Assembly (NCBI RefSeq): GCF_022539665.2
Contig: NC_081335.1
Span: forward strand, 8,308,001 to 8,372,000
Source of the DNA: Daphnia carinata
Taxonomy: Eukaryota > Arthropoda > Branchiopoda > Diplostraca > Daphniidae
Direction of reading: 5' to 3'
DNA length: 64,000 bases
In this document: one piece after another, positions 14,045 through 26,779 of the stretch
Numbering within the stretch: the first letter of the stretch is position 1
How the letters are laid out: every line of letters starts with the position of its first letter
Notes under the pieces: generated by a model
The model's input: only the letters and a program-made list of their open reading frames with translations
What the model was told of the DNA's origin: nothing
Databases searched by the model: none
Translations under genes and position numbers: made by a program

Positions 14045-14107
14045 TTCTTAAAAGTAATGGGTGATCAGCAAATGATCAATACGCACAGTGCAGACAGTTT
14101 GGGCAGG
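14045..14107 (+). other. Candidate 63-nt exon
   Basis: Strong pyrimidine tract and gccggcag acceptor, 21 open codons (FLKVMGDQQMINTHSADSLG, then R), donor AGG|gtaaag, phase 0 at both ends. It lies in the Iroquois 3' flank, and no related exon is certain. Confidence 0.3.
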
Positions 14108-17100
14108 GTAAAGAAAAGAATTGAATAGAATTCTATTGTCAGAAAAAAAAATCAATAGCTTCGACTGTATTCGTTTTGAAGAAGAACAAAAAAATACGTA
14201 TTTGAATAGGCAGAGTTAATACCTGGTAATTAAACAATTGAATAGGAGCATCCTTTTCGTTTAAAAAGCCAAAAAGTCAACAATGAGTTTTTAACGTACC
14301 TAAAAAAGGAAATTGAACATTAACAAAAGAAAAAAAAAAATATATAGCGGCAGGGCGCCAATTGATAATTTCAAATGATGCACGTTTGTGTTTGTGCGTT
14401 TCACAAATGCCAAAAGACACACACACACACACCCTAAACAAAAAGGGTTTAAATGGTTTGAACGACACAACGTAGCCCCGCGTGATTATTGTGTACACAC
14501 TCATCTATACTGCAAATCATCGTCATAAATTTCACCAAACTCTTAAAAAAAAAGAAAAAAAAAAAAAAAAAAAAGGGAAAACCACCAAACGAAAATCTTT
14601 TTGTTCAACTTCATTTTTTTTTTTTTTTTTCGTGCTTTAGAAAATATCCTTCATTTTCTCCTGATTATGAACTGTAATTATCGAGTGCTATTATGTACGT
14701 CTTTGCGGTTTCTTCTGCAGTTCTTTCGGGACTGTACACGAGCCTATCCTCAGCTCATCCATCTTTTTTTTTTTCTTCTTCTTTGAATTCTTCCAAACTG
14801 AAAACATAAAAAAAAAACATCTTTAATCATCCCCCCCTCCCCCTATTTTTCTGATGATTCTCGAATAACATTCGAATGACAGATATTCTGGTACTAGCTT
14901 TCAACGGCCATGATCCACCAGCATCACAGCTGTAAACAGAAAAAGAAAATCTCCAACGAATATTATAAATAGTTGATGAACACAACAAGATGGTAGGAAG
15001 AATATATAAAAAAAAAAAAACAACGAAACAACAACCGAAGAAGAAGAAAAATACAATAAAAAAAAAAAAGCAAAGATAATTAGAGGGTCATTTGCCAGCC
15101 CGTTTTCCATCCCAGATTATAGAGTTGGTGTGTCTGCTGTCAGCCCTTTTTTTTTTCTTCTTCTTCCTCTTGCCCTTCCATATGTTACATTCTGCGGCTT
15201 TTATTTTTCTCTCTCTCTCTCTTCTTCTTCTCCTTTTTTTTTTTTTCTTCCTCCCGACGTAGGCTTCTTTTTTTCTCGCATCAAGCCAACACATCAGACA
15301 CACGCGCATCGCCAGCATTCATGTCGGCGCATTAGCATACATCATCATCATCTCGGCGAAGCGTTCGACGTGTGCAAGAGGCGCGCGGTCGTGATGATGC
15401 CCTTCACCATTCGGTTTGAGTAGAGAATACACAACAACCTTTAAATAAAAAAAAAAAAAGAAAAAGAAAAAGAGAAAGAATGGAATAATATTCGTGTATA
15501 TATAAACAACTATACAAGAAGATAAGGGCTACAAAAAACAGCGAAGAAAAAAGAAAAGAAGAACGAGTACTGTATAGTTATATGCATGTATACACTCGGC
15601 TGTTTTGTGTGTGTCTATTCTCCTCCCCAGGCTTTTGGGCTGAGCCAGTCAGAATGCTTCTCGATTGCTATACGTTGATCATCTTGTATTCTCTCCTCCA
15701 TCATTTTTTTTTTTTTTTTTGTTTTTTTTTCAGACGCGTGTTTCTTTTTTTTTTTTGTTCTTGTAGACGTTATACGTATTGCAGCAAAGGTATCTCTCTC
15801 TCTTTTGTGTGCGATGAAGAGCCTAGCTGGTGGAACACGTCGAAACGGGGCTATATGAATCTCAGATATGACGAAAATATACGCTGCAAACGTTTCTTTC
15901 AACAAACACGTCGAAATTGTTCGTTTTTTGTTTTGTTTTCATTGCTGCTGATTTTGCCTCCACAAAATAAAAGAGTTCATTTACATTTGTTTGTGTTTAC
16001 GAAAAAAAAAAAAATAAAAAAAAATAAAGACAATTGCATATTGAACTTCAACAGACGTGTGTAACAATCTTGGCCGTCTTTTGTTACATACGTATACGAT
16101 CCTATATCTTATTGGGATAGGAAACCACGCGCGGCCTTTCAGCGTTTGTTCCATGCCCGAAAAAGAGTTTTTAATGCTTTTTTTTTTTTCACGGATGCTG
16201 GACAAGCAGCATATAGAAGTTGAAAGAGTAAATACGTCGGTTTAACATATCCTTTCAATGTCTGCTTGTCTCTCTCTCTCTCTCTTTCTCTTTTTGTTTT
16301 GAATAATGGAAACAAGTGTTTGGATATAGAAGCCCACGAGATAAGAGTTGTAGTGACTGTCATATAGTCACTCGATTGCCAAGTCGAATGAATGTTACAC
16401 ACACATACACACGCACACAGTTGAGAGAACAATCGAGCCTTCTTTTTTTTTTTTATATATATATATATTTATTTTTCGCTCGCAATATTCCCAACATGTC
16501 GCAGCCAACGATAAAGAAAGAAAAAAAACAACGAAACAAACGAGAGACAAGAAGGACATGAGAATGGACATGGGGAATCGTTGATGGACGATGTCCACTT
16601 GTCAGCCAAATCAAAACTATAAATGTAGAGACAATGCGATTGAATGGCTGTGTATATAAGCTGTTGAGCACGGACGCCCCCTTTTAACTGTGGAGAAACG
16701 CCGATAAGATTCGAGAAGGCCGCATACAACATGCCGTCACTATAAAAGAAAGTGCTATACGTCACAGATCGTCAAACCCAACAATGCCAAACTAATAAGT
16801 TTTTTTTTTTTTTTTGTTTTTTGTTTTTTTTCCTAACGTTAAAGATAATACGTAACGTTTTCTTTTGATGTGTCCAGCCACATACCGATCGATAATATAG
16901 CCACACATATTTTTTCATTTTATTTTTTTTTATTTCTTTCCAATAGAACCCTGCTGAAGGGGAAAGCCATCAATCTTACCGGGGGCTTTTAGTCTGTCCG
17001 TCCAAATCAAGAAGGTTTCCCCTCTTCTTTAAGTTAAACGTCATTATCTCTCTATACGATGCAGACAAACTAAAAAAAAAAAAATAAAAACAACAGAGAG

Positions 17101-18547
17101 AGAGAGAGAGAGAGGACATCAGAAAAAGATAGGAAGAACGAAGGGGCAAAACTTGTGCTGTGTTATACAAGCTGTGCGATAGATCAGGCTTTGTTTTCAT
17201 ATAGCGTGAGCGGCGGGAGGGGCGCTAGCCTTCGCGTCAAAGAAGAGTCTTAAGAGAGCCGAACAAAAAAAAAAAAAAAAAGGGCGATCTTTTTCTTTTT
17301 TTTTATCTTTTTGTCCGCTCGATTGTCGAACACGGTTCGGCCATTAGGACACGCTGCCATCGTCTACACACAGCGGCCGCCATAACTAGAAAACGTTGCA
17401 GGGGAATAGAGAGGCAGTCCCCAAAACGAAGAGCAGATGGAATCGAAAAGAAAAAAAAAAGGGGGGGGGACTTGAAAAAATAAAAGAGTTTTTACATAAA
17501 GAAAGCAAAAGCAAAAAAAAAAAAAAAAAAGCAAAAAAAAAGGGAACCCTCAAGGAATACATCGATCTATAATTTAGGAGGAATAATAGCACGGGGTGGT
17601 GGATGTGACGTTATAAAATGTGTTGCACAATCGGGACGCGTTAACAGTATCGAAACTTTTAGTCTATACATTAGGAAAGAGAGAGAGAGAGCGAGAGAGA
17701 GAGAGAACCGATAATCGGCTCTATAGTTGATGTTGGAAGGGGAAAAACTATTGATTAACTCAATTTACAAGTAGAACTGAAAAAAAAAAAAAATTAGGAA
17801 ATAAAACATTTAAAAAAAAACTGGTTTCATTGTTCTGTGTATTATACATGCAAAAGTGTCTACCTGGTAATTGGTTCGATGCTCCCACTTTAATTAATTT
17901 TTTTTTGTGTGTGTGTGTGTGTGTATATGAAAAACAGTTGGCTGGCTGCAACTTGTCGAGTCAGTTGTGTAGCACATTGTGTAAGGTGGTACGTGCTTTA
18001 TCCAATTACGTTGTCGCTTATATTTCCGCTGACCTTTGGGCTTTTATTATAGAGGAACCCATTATCGGCTTTGCCTGACGCCTTTGATTGTTTCGCCTAT
18101 TTTCTCTCTGATCGTGTGTTTTTTTTTCGCTTTATCTTTCCTTCATTTCCCTCGTCCTGTGATGTCTCTCCAGAGCCGCCCCATCGGTGCCTTTCTTTTT
18201 TTTTTTTGTTTTGTTTTTTTAAATATATTTCACAGTTTTCATTTGTATTATACCGAAAGAAAAAACAACAAAAGAACATAATCCTCGCGTCTATCGCTTG
18301 CAATAGTTTTCGGCGCAACGTTTGATCTACCGATCCCAACTTGCATGTCGCATAAAAGCATTAGCAGATTCTCTTTGTGACACAACTTTTATTTATTTTT
18401 TTTTTTCCTCTTTGAAGTGAGAAACAACAAGGTTTCAAAATTAGAAATAAAAAGGTCAAACAAAAAAAAAACAAAAAAGAAAAATTCAAAAGGAACGCGC
18501 AATTGAGTCCAATGACCAAAGTGTCAAGTACCCATACAAGCTTTTCT

Positions 18548-18578
<31 letters not shown>

Positions 18579-20786
18579 TCTTGATTGGGCCACCGCTTTG
18601 TGTCAAACAGTGACGGACTATAACGTCATACGATTTCGTCACCTCTATAAGGGGACGTGGGGTAGATGGTTAGATAGTCGCTAAGTATAGAAAATTCTCA
18701 TCTGGCAGTCGAAAATCTCCGCCCGTCTGTCGCATTACTGTCGCCATCACCCCAACTTTCTTTTCGAAAAAAAAAAAAAAAAAAAAAGGAATAATTAGAT
18801 CGATAGATATTCACGCTGACTGGCTATATACATCTATGTAGTTGTGAGATGAGGAGGCGATTTGGATGGCTGGACGCCTGAACTATACCTTTCAAAGAAA
18901 TATTAAAAAAGAAAAAAAAAAGGCCAAAGTCGAACACGCAATGTGTATCTTAAACAGACAGATGCCTCCACTCTTCTTGTCTTTTCACAGATATGATGTC
19001 CGATGGACGCGCACAGTTCTCTCTTTAAATTCCATTTGTTTTGTTTTTTTTTGTTTGAGGGGTCGTTTCTCTCTATCGCTTTGCCGTGTGCGATTATCTC
19101 TGGCGACTAATCCGAAATGTTTGTGTTAAAAAAAATATAAAAAAAAAAAAAAAAACGCGACGAGTTCAAGTGGACGTTAACAGACACGCACACGATCCTT
19201 AACTTGAAGGATGGCCTGTGTTCACATTTTTTATTTTTATTTATCGATTTTTTTTTTATTTTTTCGCTTGAAATTGTCTTATAAAAATCATTTGTTTTTT
19301 TTTTTTTTTTTTTTTTTTTTTTGGGGGGGGGGGGGGTTATTTAAATTCGATTGCTCGGTTGCTGTGTGTGTTCCCTCGTTATCGGATGTCATTCCGTCCG
19401 ACAATGTTTCTGTTGTTTTTTTTGTTTTTTTCCAAAATACCACGCCACTCTGTGGCCATACTTCCGCCATGGAAACTCTTCTTCTGCCCCTCGCATTTTG
19501 GACCCCGAAAAAAAAAAAAGGAAAAAACTAAAAAATGAAATGATGTAATTTGTGGACAATCGGTCATTCCTCGTGTCGCCATCGCCGTCGTTTTTCAGTC
19601 GGCGCCTACGTCTGGCCCCTCACCAGTCAGCCGTGACGATCGAAAACCTGAAAATCAAGTGGGGAGAGGCATCGACCAAAAGAAAATGTCTCGATCGACA
19701 ACGACAAAAACCAAACACCTCCACGAATATTTTTGCCCCTCTTTTATAAACAAAAAAAAAAAAAAAAAAAAAAGGGGGGGGGGGGAGGAATTAAAAATAA
19801 ACCTGTTTATTCGGTCGATGACATTGATGCACCCGCCCCGTGTTGAACTTTTTTTTTTTTTTTTTTTTTTTTCCCGCCCGACCGGTAGATTGAGCCAAGC
19901 TTAAACGCACATGAAAACGAGTTTCCTGTTGTCATTTCATTTGTACCCCCCCCCCCACCCTCCTGTTTTTCATTCTTATCCGACGCTGTCATTTCTTTAG
20001 CTAAATTATTTATAAAATAAAAAGGTAGTACGTGTGCAATACCTGTCTTCTTTTATCACCTGATGGTTTGGCTAAACTTTTAAAGTTTTGAACGTTCCAA
20101 CTGTCTTGGATTTTGATCCAAACCGGGGGGCTCTATCATTCTAGATTTTGATTTTGTTTTTTTTTGTTTTTTGTTTTGTTTTATTCAATAGGAAATGTAT
20201 TCGAAGAAAAAATCCTTCGATTTAATAATGGTGTGATAACATGTCCCACATATAAAATACGTGCTGATTGAGTTGCTTTCTTATAGATAAAAAGCATCAT
20301 TAAGCAAACAATGAGCGGATAACGGACCGGACAAGTCCCACCTGGTTCTTGCATTTTTCCTGATTCGAACGCACTGTACGCAAGTTGTTCAATTGGAAAA
20401 TAATACGTAGCGATGCTCCGTGTTGCAACGTTCTTTTGTCCACAAAAAAAAAACAAAAAACAAAAAAAAACCTGCTTTTGTCTTGGAAATCGAATGGAAA
20501 ATAAAAAAAAAACCTGTCGGACAGAGCCAAATGCAAAAAAAAACAAAAACAAAAACAAAAACAAAATAAAAACAAGAGTGACGACAAGCCAACAAGTATT
20601 TTTTTAAATGCTTGTCCACGGATTAGCAAAGTCGGACGCCCCTGCCAATCACCGTTCCGGTCATCAGCTGTCCAACGAGCCGCATCAAAGTGGATCATAT
20701 TCAAATATGGGAAGAGAAAAAAAAAAAAAAAAAAGAGCGAATGTATATCAACGTTTTTTTTTTTGTTTGTTTGTTTGTTTAGGGTG

Positions 20787-20861
20787 TGGAACGCTGGCAT
20801 GTTCCATGCCGTTTGGCGGTCACGGCCAATGGCCGTTCCCAAACCGCCGCAACAACGCGTT
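20787..20861. repeat. Cluster of four short palindromes
   Basis: TGGAAC-8-GTTCCA (20787-20806), GGCGGT...ACCGCC (20815-20848) enclosing ACGGCCAATGGCCGT (20822-20836), and AACGCGTT (20854-20861). It is GC-rich compared with its surroundings. Confidence 0.8.
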
Positions 20862-21269
20862 GCGCAATGTCGTTTTTTTTTTTTTCTTTTTTGTAAATTA
20901 TATTATGCATTGAATATTTGAAAATAGATGCACGGCAAACAGCTCGGTTATGTACTACAATTTGACTTTGACACATTTGATGATGTTGAAAGAGTTTTAA
21001 AAAAGAAATGCAATCAGTTCATCTGGCCAGGAGGCAAATAGTTGTGAATGGATGGCTGAATCGCCCTCTTGTCTCGCATCGTAAAACAAAAGAACGTCGA
21101 GTACCATACAAAAAATAAAGAAAAAAATAATAATAAAAACCTGAGCCACTTTATAAGCTAGCTAGTCATTAGCTTGTCAACTTTTGTTGTCCTTTTCCCT
21201 CGTCTTTAGAAGTTGACGAACGAAAAAGAAACAAGAGATCGCCATCCACGCGAAACTAACGAAAAATAC

Positions 21270-21306
<37 letters not shown>

Positions 21307-21541
21307 TTTCGAGGTGAAAGGGGCCAATGAAAATTGACAAGAAACACGAAGAACAAAAGGGCTCGGTCATTCCTATAGGTACGAAACAATAAGTCTGAAA
21401 AAGGCTGGAAAAAGGCACCTCCTATATAACTTTTTCGATACAACGGTGACTCTACATCTAGTAAATAGACATAGAGAAAAAAAACAAAACAAAACAAAAA
21501 AACAAAACAAGCTGTGTGTATATATATATATATATATATAT

Positions 21542-21582
21542 ACTCTGTCTATATATATATATATACTGTATATAGACAGAGT
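21542..21582. repeat. Hairpin with 14-bp stem
   Basis: ACTCTGTCTATATA at 21542-21555 pairs with TATATAGACAGAGT at 21569-21582 around a TA-rich loop. Confidence 0.85.
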
Positions 21583-23771
21583 GCGTGTGTTGGTAGTAAC
21601 AGTAGTGGTGCAAGTCGGAATGAAAGGAAGAAAACGGACATTTTTATGTCGGACCGTAGATGAGGAACGAAGAGGTAGAAGAAGAACGAAGAGAAGGGGG
21701 GAAAGAAGGAGGGCGACATCTTGGTGCCATCTGAAACCGACTCTTTCTCCCTTTAAGAAAAAGAGAAATAGTTGAGAAAAAAGAAAGAAAAAACAAAAGA
21801 AAAAAGAGAGACACGGAGGTGGGTGGGTTTGTTCTTGTTAAAGGTTGGACTTGGCTTTTTTCAAACGAAAACTGGCCTTAAATGTAGAGGTAGAGAAACT
21901 GACGCGTGTGTGTCTCGTGCACATCGAATGCAAACCCCGACTTATCGTTTCAACCTGTGTGCGTTACAAAATGAAACGTCGCATCGCAAGCGACGCTATC
22001 CGCACAACACAAAACAACACCTGATGTATGTAGATATTGTTGGCGCAATCTACATGCACAGCCTTTTTGTTTTTCTTGTAGGAAAATGGAGGGAGGGAGA
22101 GAGGGGGGGGGGAGAGGGATTGTTGTACATATATACCACGTCAGATGTCTATATATCCGGTGGCTCTAATCATGCGCTGGCATCAGTTTTTCAACAAAAG
22201 CTTCATCCCTTTTGACTTTTGAAGATCTCCAAGCTCTGATGTCTACACCTCATTTGCGTGATATACATACAGTCTTAAATTTTTCGAATTGTCTTGACGT
22301 TTGATTTGCTTGTGAAGGGGGATCGCCAAGGCGTACTCTATATACCTGGTCAGACACAAAAATCCGAAATAATCCGCGTCAATCAGATTAAAAAAAAAAA
22401 AACATGGGCACACGGCAGCCCATTACCTATAGGCGATCATTCTACATATCTATCTGCTGTATACATTCACAATTTTCCCCCAGAAAAGAAGAGAAAAAAA
22501 AAAAAAAAAAAAAGGTGGAATTACGTCCGGCTGATGAAGGGATTATTGTCCATCTGTCAACTGTCGGCTCGATATCTCGTTGCTGGCGATTGTTTGTCTC
22601 GAGACATGTATCCTGTTATAGGCCATTCTTCTATTTTTTTTTTTTTTTTTTACTTGAAAAAAAAAAAGAAGACGAAAAACTCGACATGGTCTCGCACTTG
22701 CAATGCGAGTCACAGAAGGGCTTGATGTTTTCCTTTTCTACTGATTTTTATGCCTCTGTCTCTCTCTCTCTCTCTCTCTCCCCAGTGGTTATTTCCTTAA
22801 CTCAGTTGGAGGTCTGGTCTATTAGTTGTTGAAACCTGTCCAGCTCTTATTGCCCTCTCTCTTCTATTCTTGTGCTGTCATCCCTCACTTTTGCAGCCGT
22901 GTTGTCTTCTTACTTTATATGTGTATGGATGGCTGATCGGTGGTTTTAAAGGTAGAAAAACTAAATGAAAGGTGGGGGTGACCCCCCAGATGGGATGCGA
23001 CACGAGCTATGCGCGCGAAGATTAGCAGCCACATCTTTTTCTCTACGTTTAGCAGACAGGTTTTGTCGAAAAAGAAGAAGGCAAACAAGTACGCGCCTTC
23101 TCGCAAGTCGAGACACGAATGGAATGTCATCGACTTATCATTCTTTCCCAGATTTGAAACTGATTGTTTGGGGCTCTTTTTTCCTTTTTTTTTTTTTTTT
23201 TTATCAATTGTCTCCATTGTGTGCGTCTTTCCATCTGGGGCCTATTTTTTTTTTTTTTCTCTTGATCATTTTGTTCGCTCTAATCCGGATCGTGTTTTTG
23301 CAATTGTAAGGGTCTAAATCGAATTATCGAATAGACGAACGAACGGTAGCTGGCCGAAAAAAATATTAGAAAGAATTCCATCCGCTTTTGTCAATCGAAA
23401 TTCGAGTAGAGAAGTACGAAAATCTTTTTCCACAAAAATATCTGATGTAGATGAAATAAATCGAATAATATTGGCACGGATATACGATGTATTTACATAC
23501 GCGCTAGTACACACGTCACGACGCCCAGGAGGTCCCTCCGTGTCCATTCCATCTGTTTGGCCATCTCCACCTCCCCCTCTTTCTTTTTCTTTTCCCACGC
23601 TTTAAAAATAAAAAAAAAAAAAAAAAAAAATAATAAATATGATTTCTTTTGATTTTCTTTGGGAGGGATTCATCCATCGATACACAAGGGCAGCAGAGTC
23701 TCTGTGTGTGTGTATATCTACCTGTGCGCCGAGCGGGTCCGCATTGTTGGAATGATTTCGAAAAATACAGG

Positions 23772-23772
<1 letters not shown>

Positions 23773-23810
<38 letters not shown>
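23773..23810. repeat. (CA)n microsatellite
   Basis: Pure dinucleotide repeat of about 19 units. Confidence 0.9.
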
Positions 23811-23811
<1 letters not shown>

Positions 23812-24133
23812 CGTATAGCGAAAGATCACACGCACATGGAAATGATAGAAGGCCCGACGCGCTTATAAAACATTATCGATGCCTTATTTTTAAACGTTGA
23901 TCCGATGAGCTATGCGCTATACAAGAGCCAATGCAAACACGAGCTTCTATACGATACAGCTTTCTTTATACAGTATATTTTTTTTGTTATTGGAAATCAA
24001 TGGGAATAAAAAAAAATAAAATAAAAATAAGGAATCATCGGAATTTCCGCTAAATCATTAAGGAAAAAGAAGAGGCCTTCGTCTTGTGCGGGTGGACCAA
24101 GTCGGAATGTTTCTCTTTTAAATGTCTCTCTTT

Positions 24134-24164
<31 letters not shown>

Positions 24165-24795
24165 GTTTTAAAGGAAAAAAGGGACGACAAACGGTCGCCT
24201 ATTGACAGACATCTTGTGATCTTCAGGTATATATACGTAGACGATGTTCCAAAGATTCCAGAGCGGCCAAAAAATAAAAAAATACAACATTGTGGAGGGA
24301 AAGGTGATGTATATACCGCGCAGAAATATATATATCTAAAAACCAAAAACAAAAAGGAAGACGATGAGGAATGTTTTTGACTATACGGTTGGCGGCGTCC
24401 GTTGTTTCCATTACGTCACATCTATTCCAAACGTTTTGAAATTTGGAAAAAAGAAAAAAAACTGAAAAAAAAAAAAAAAAATTGAAAGTGTCGATTTTTG
24501 TTGTGCGTATAGGTTTTTATAGTTTGGTGCGTGTACATATAGAGAGGGGATTCTTCTTATCGTTCATCGATGAAATCAATCTTACCATATACACTATGGA
24601 TTGCATATAGAGTTCTATTGAGATGGAGAGTCAGACAGTGAGAAAGAGGAGCCCCCATTTTGGATGGTGGGGGGAAAAAACAATGGCAAGAAAACACACA
24701 CACAAAAAAAAAACAAAAAAAAAAAAAAACAGCGGGTTTGAAATGCCAACAAGACTCTCCAGCTGAGATCGCCTGCTGGCTCGTGTGTACATTGT

Positions 24796-24796
<1 letters not shown>

Positions 24797-24833
<37 letters not shown>
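24797..24833. repeat. (CA)n microsatellite
   Basis: Pure dinucleotide repeat of about 18 units. Confidence 0.9.
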
Positions 24834-24836
<3 letters not shown>

Positions 24837-26029
24837 ATAGGAGGATCGCAGGCAATGCTTCTTCTTCGTCTATTTTATTTCTTTTAGAAAAAGAAAAGAA
24901 ATGATTGTCCCCGGAACTGCGGGACAGGGCCCCCCTTCGACGCGCCGGGAGGTCGTCGTCTTATGTCTGCGTGCTGTATGGGGGCCGCTGTGTGACTGAG
25001 CCGATACTATAGACTGTCAGTGGGAAACACAAGAAGAAAAAAAAAAAAAAAGGTCAAACGGGCGCCCACGAAATAGATTTCTTTCTCTTTCATAAAATGC
25101 TCATCGTCATATGTAAACGTTTCAAAAAGCTCGTTCCCACACATCTCTCTCTCTGTGTGTGTGTGTGTATAGTCAACATAGGACAGAGAGAGAGAAAAAC
25201 GAATAAAGATTCAATAAATAATGGATTCGTTTTTCTAGGACGACGTCGGTCGTGTGCATTTATGATTACATTTTGTTTGCATTTTTTTTTCTATAGATGC
25301 GCCGTCGAGCTCACGAAACAAGAAAATAGAGGAAATGGAAAAAGAAAAAAAAAAAAAAACATTTCTTCAAAATGAAAACGCCCTGGCCGCCCATGCGAAA
25401 TGTTGTAAATCATGTTGCCAGTGGCGCCGTTTGCTACGGTTATACGCACACACCGTAATGTACATCTTAAAGGAAAGAACAAAAAAAAAAAGGGAAACGG
25501 TGTGTACACGGAACAACGGTAAGCCACGCCAATTTGCGTTATCCTTGTTTACCATCTTCTTGTACACCATTTCGAAATGGATGTGTAAATATGATTTCCA
25601 CCGGTTGGAATCATAAAAAAAAAACGGACCACTCTCTCTCTGTTGAAAATCAATTTGGCGATATGTTGCTGACGCGTTCCTTTTGTTTTATTGTGGTCGT
25701 TCTTCGCAGAGCCTCGTAAAAAAAAACAAACAAACAAAAGTAGATGAAACAGATTGGCCACTGTCCCCCTCCCAATTGGAGTGGTGAGAGGGAGGACGTA
25801 TTTTTCTATACGGCGCAAAAAAAAAAAAAAAAAAGAAATACAAAAAGCATATCGTATTTCAGTGATTTACGAGTCAATAAAAAATTAAGTTCATCTGGTT
25901 TTTATATTTTCATCGGTCAGACAGCAACGGTTGACATTCAGCATCATCAGGTTATTATTTTCTTCGAAAGGGCGGCGGCAGGGAGGGGGCGGGGGCAGGA
26001 CGATCCAAAAACAACACAAATGGATGAGA

Positions 26030-26779
26030 ATGGAAACGTGTTAAAGGTAGGCACAAACTGAAAACGAAAAGATGATTCACACACACACGCACGCACATAA
26101 AAAGCTATAATGAAATGGATTCAGTGTTTTTGTGTGTGTTTTTGTTTCTCTTCTATTTTTTGGAGGGGCAGGGGGGGGGGGGGGGAAGGTGCAACCCGGA
26201 TAGAGCCGCGATCGAGTGAAAATGAAAACGCACCGATCTCTGTGTGTTTGCACCACCACCGACAACAGGGCAAAAAAAAAAAAAAACAAGCTGGACAACA
26301 CAATTAGTTGTTTGTTTTTTTTTATATATATATACAAAATTGCCGCGTTTCTTTCATTCTGCACACACACGAAAAAAAAGCAAAAAAAAAAAAAAAAAAG
26401 GAACGGAATTCGCCTTTCTAAAAAAATAATAAAGAACAATTATATGCAAATTTTAACTAATAATATCCAAATCTTTTGCATTTGTTTGTTTTGTTTTCAG
26501 GAGTACATATTTATAGAGTTGCAGGGACAAACGAAAGGGTGCATTCATTTTTTTTGCCCGGGGAAGGGTAATGTAAAATCCAACGTGTCGATTTTGAACG
26601 ATATATCTATTACATCATATATGTATACGCGTATGCAAAACAATATCGAGAAAAGGAAAACAAAAGGTTCTAATCCAAATGCCCTTTGTTTCCCTCACGG
26701 CAAAAGTGCGCTAACAACTAGAGGACATTTCGCCATGTACACACGTCCGCAATCCATTCCCCGTTATGGACAAGCATAA
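26030..26779 (+). other. Candidate two-exon gene or gene fragment, unidentified
   Basis: First part: ATG at 26030 reads MDENGNVLK and ends AAG|gtaggc at 26046; the frame is also open upstream. Second part: strong acceptor tttgttttcag at 26500, then 93 codons EYIFIELQGQTKGCIHFF... ending ...IPRYGQA and TAA at 26777-26779. Phases match. The joined NGNVLKEYIFIELQG faintly recalls the ELQG segment near the start of CTF8 replication-factor subunits, but nothing after it fits, so I do not name it. The frame upstream of the second part is low-complexity, and chance is a real alternative. Confidence 0.28.

Larger units (their letters stand above)
14108..26000. other. Gene-poor region
   Basis: Low-complexity DNA with (CA)n at 23773-23810 and 24797-24833, the 14-bp-stem TA hairpin at 21542-21582, and the palindrome cluster at 20787-20861. 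Complex islands occur at about 15280-15425, 16550-16790, 20030-20420 and 20610-20700. No protein was recognised. Confidence 0.6.

Noticed and set aside
14720-14765. Acceptor-like ttctgcag followed by FFRDCTRAYPQL
   Set aside because: No donor closes it before a T tract, and no supporting neighbour exon was found.
17870-17890. GGTTCGAT-like word resembling a tRNA B box
   Set aside because: No acceptor stem, anticodon arm or A box can be folded around it.
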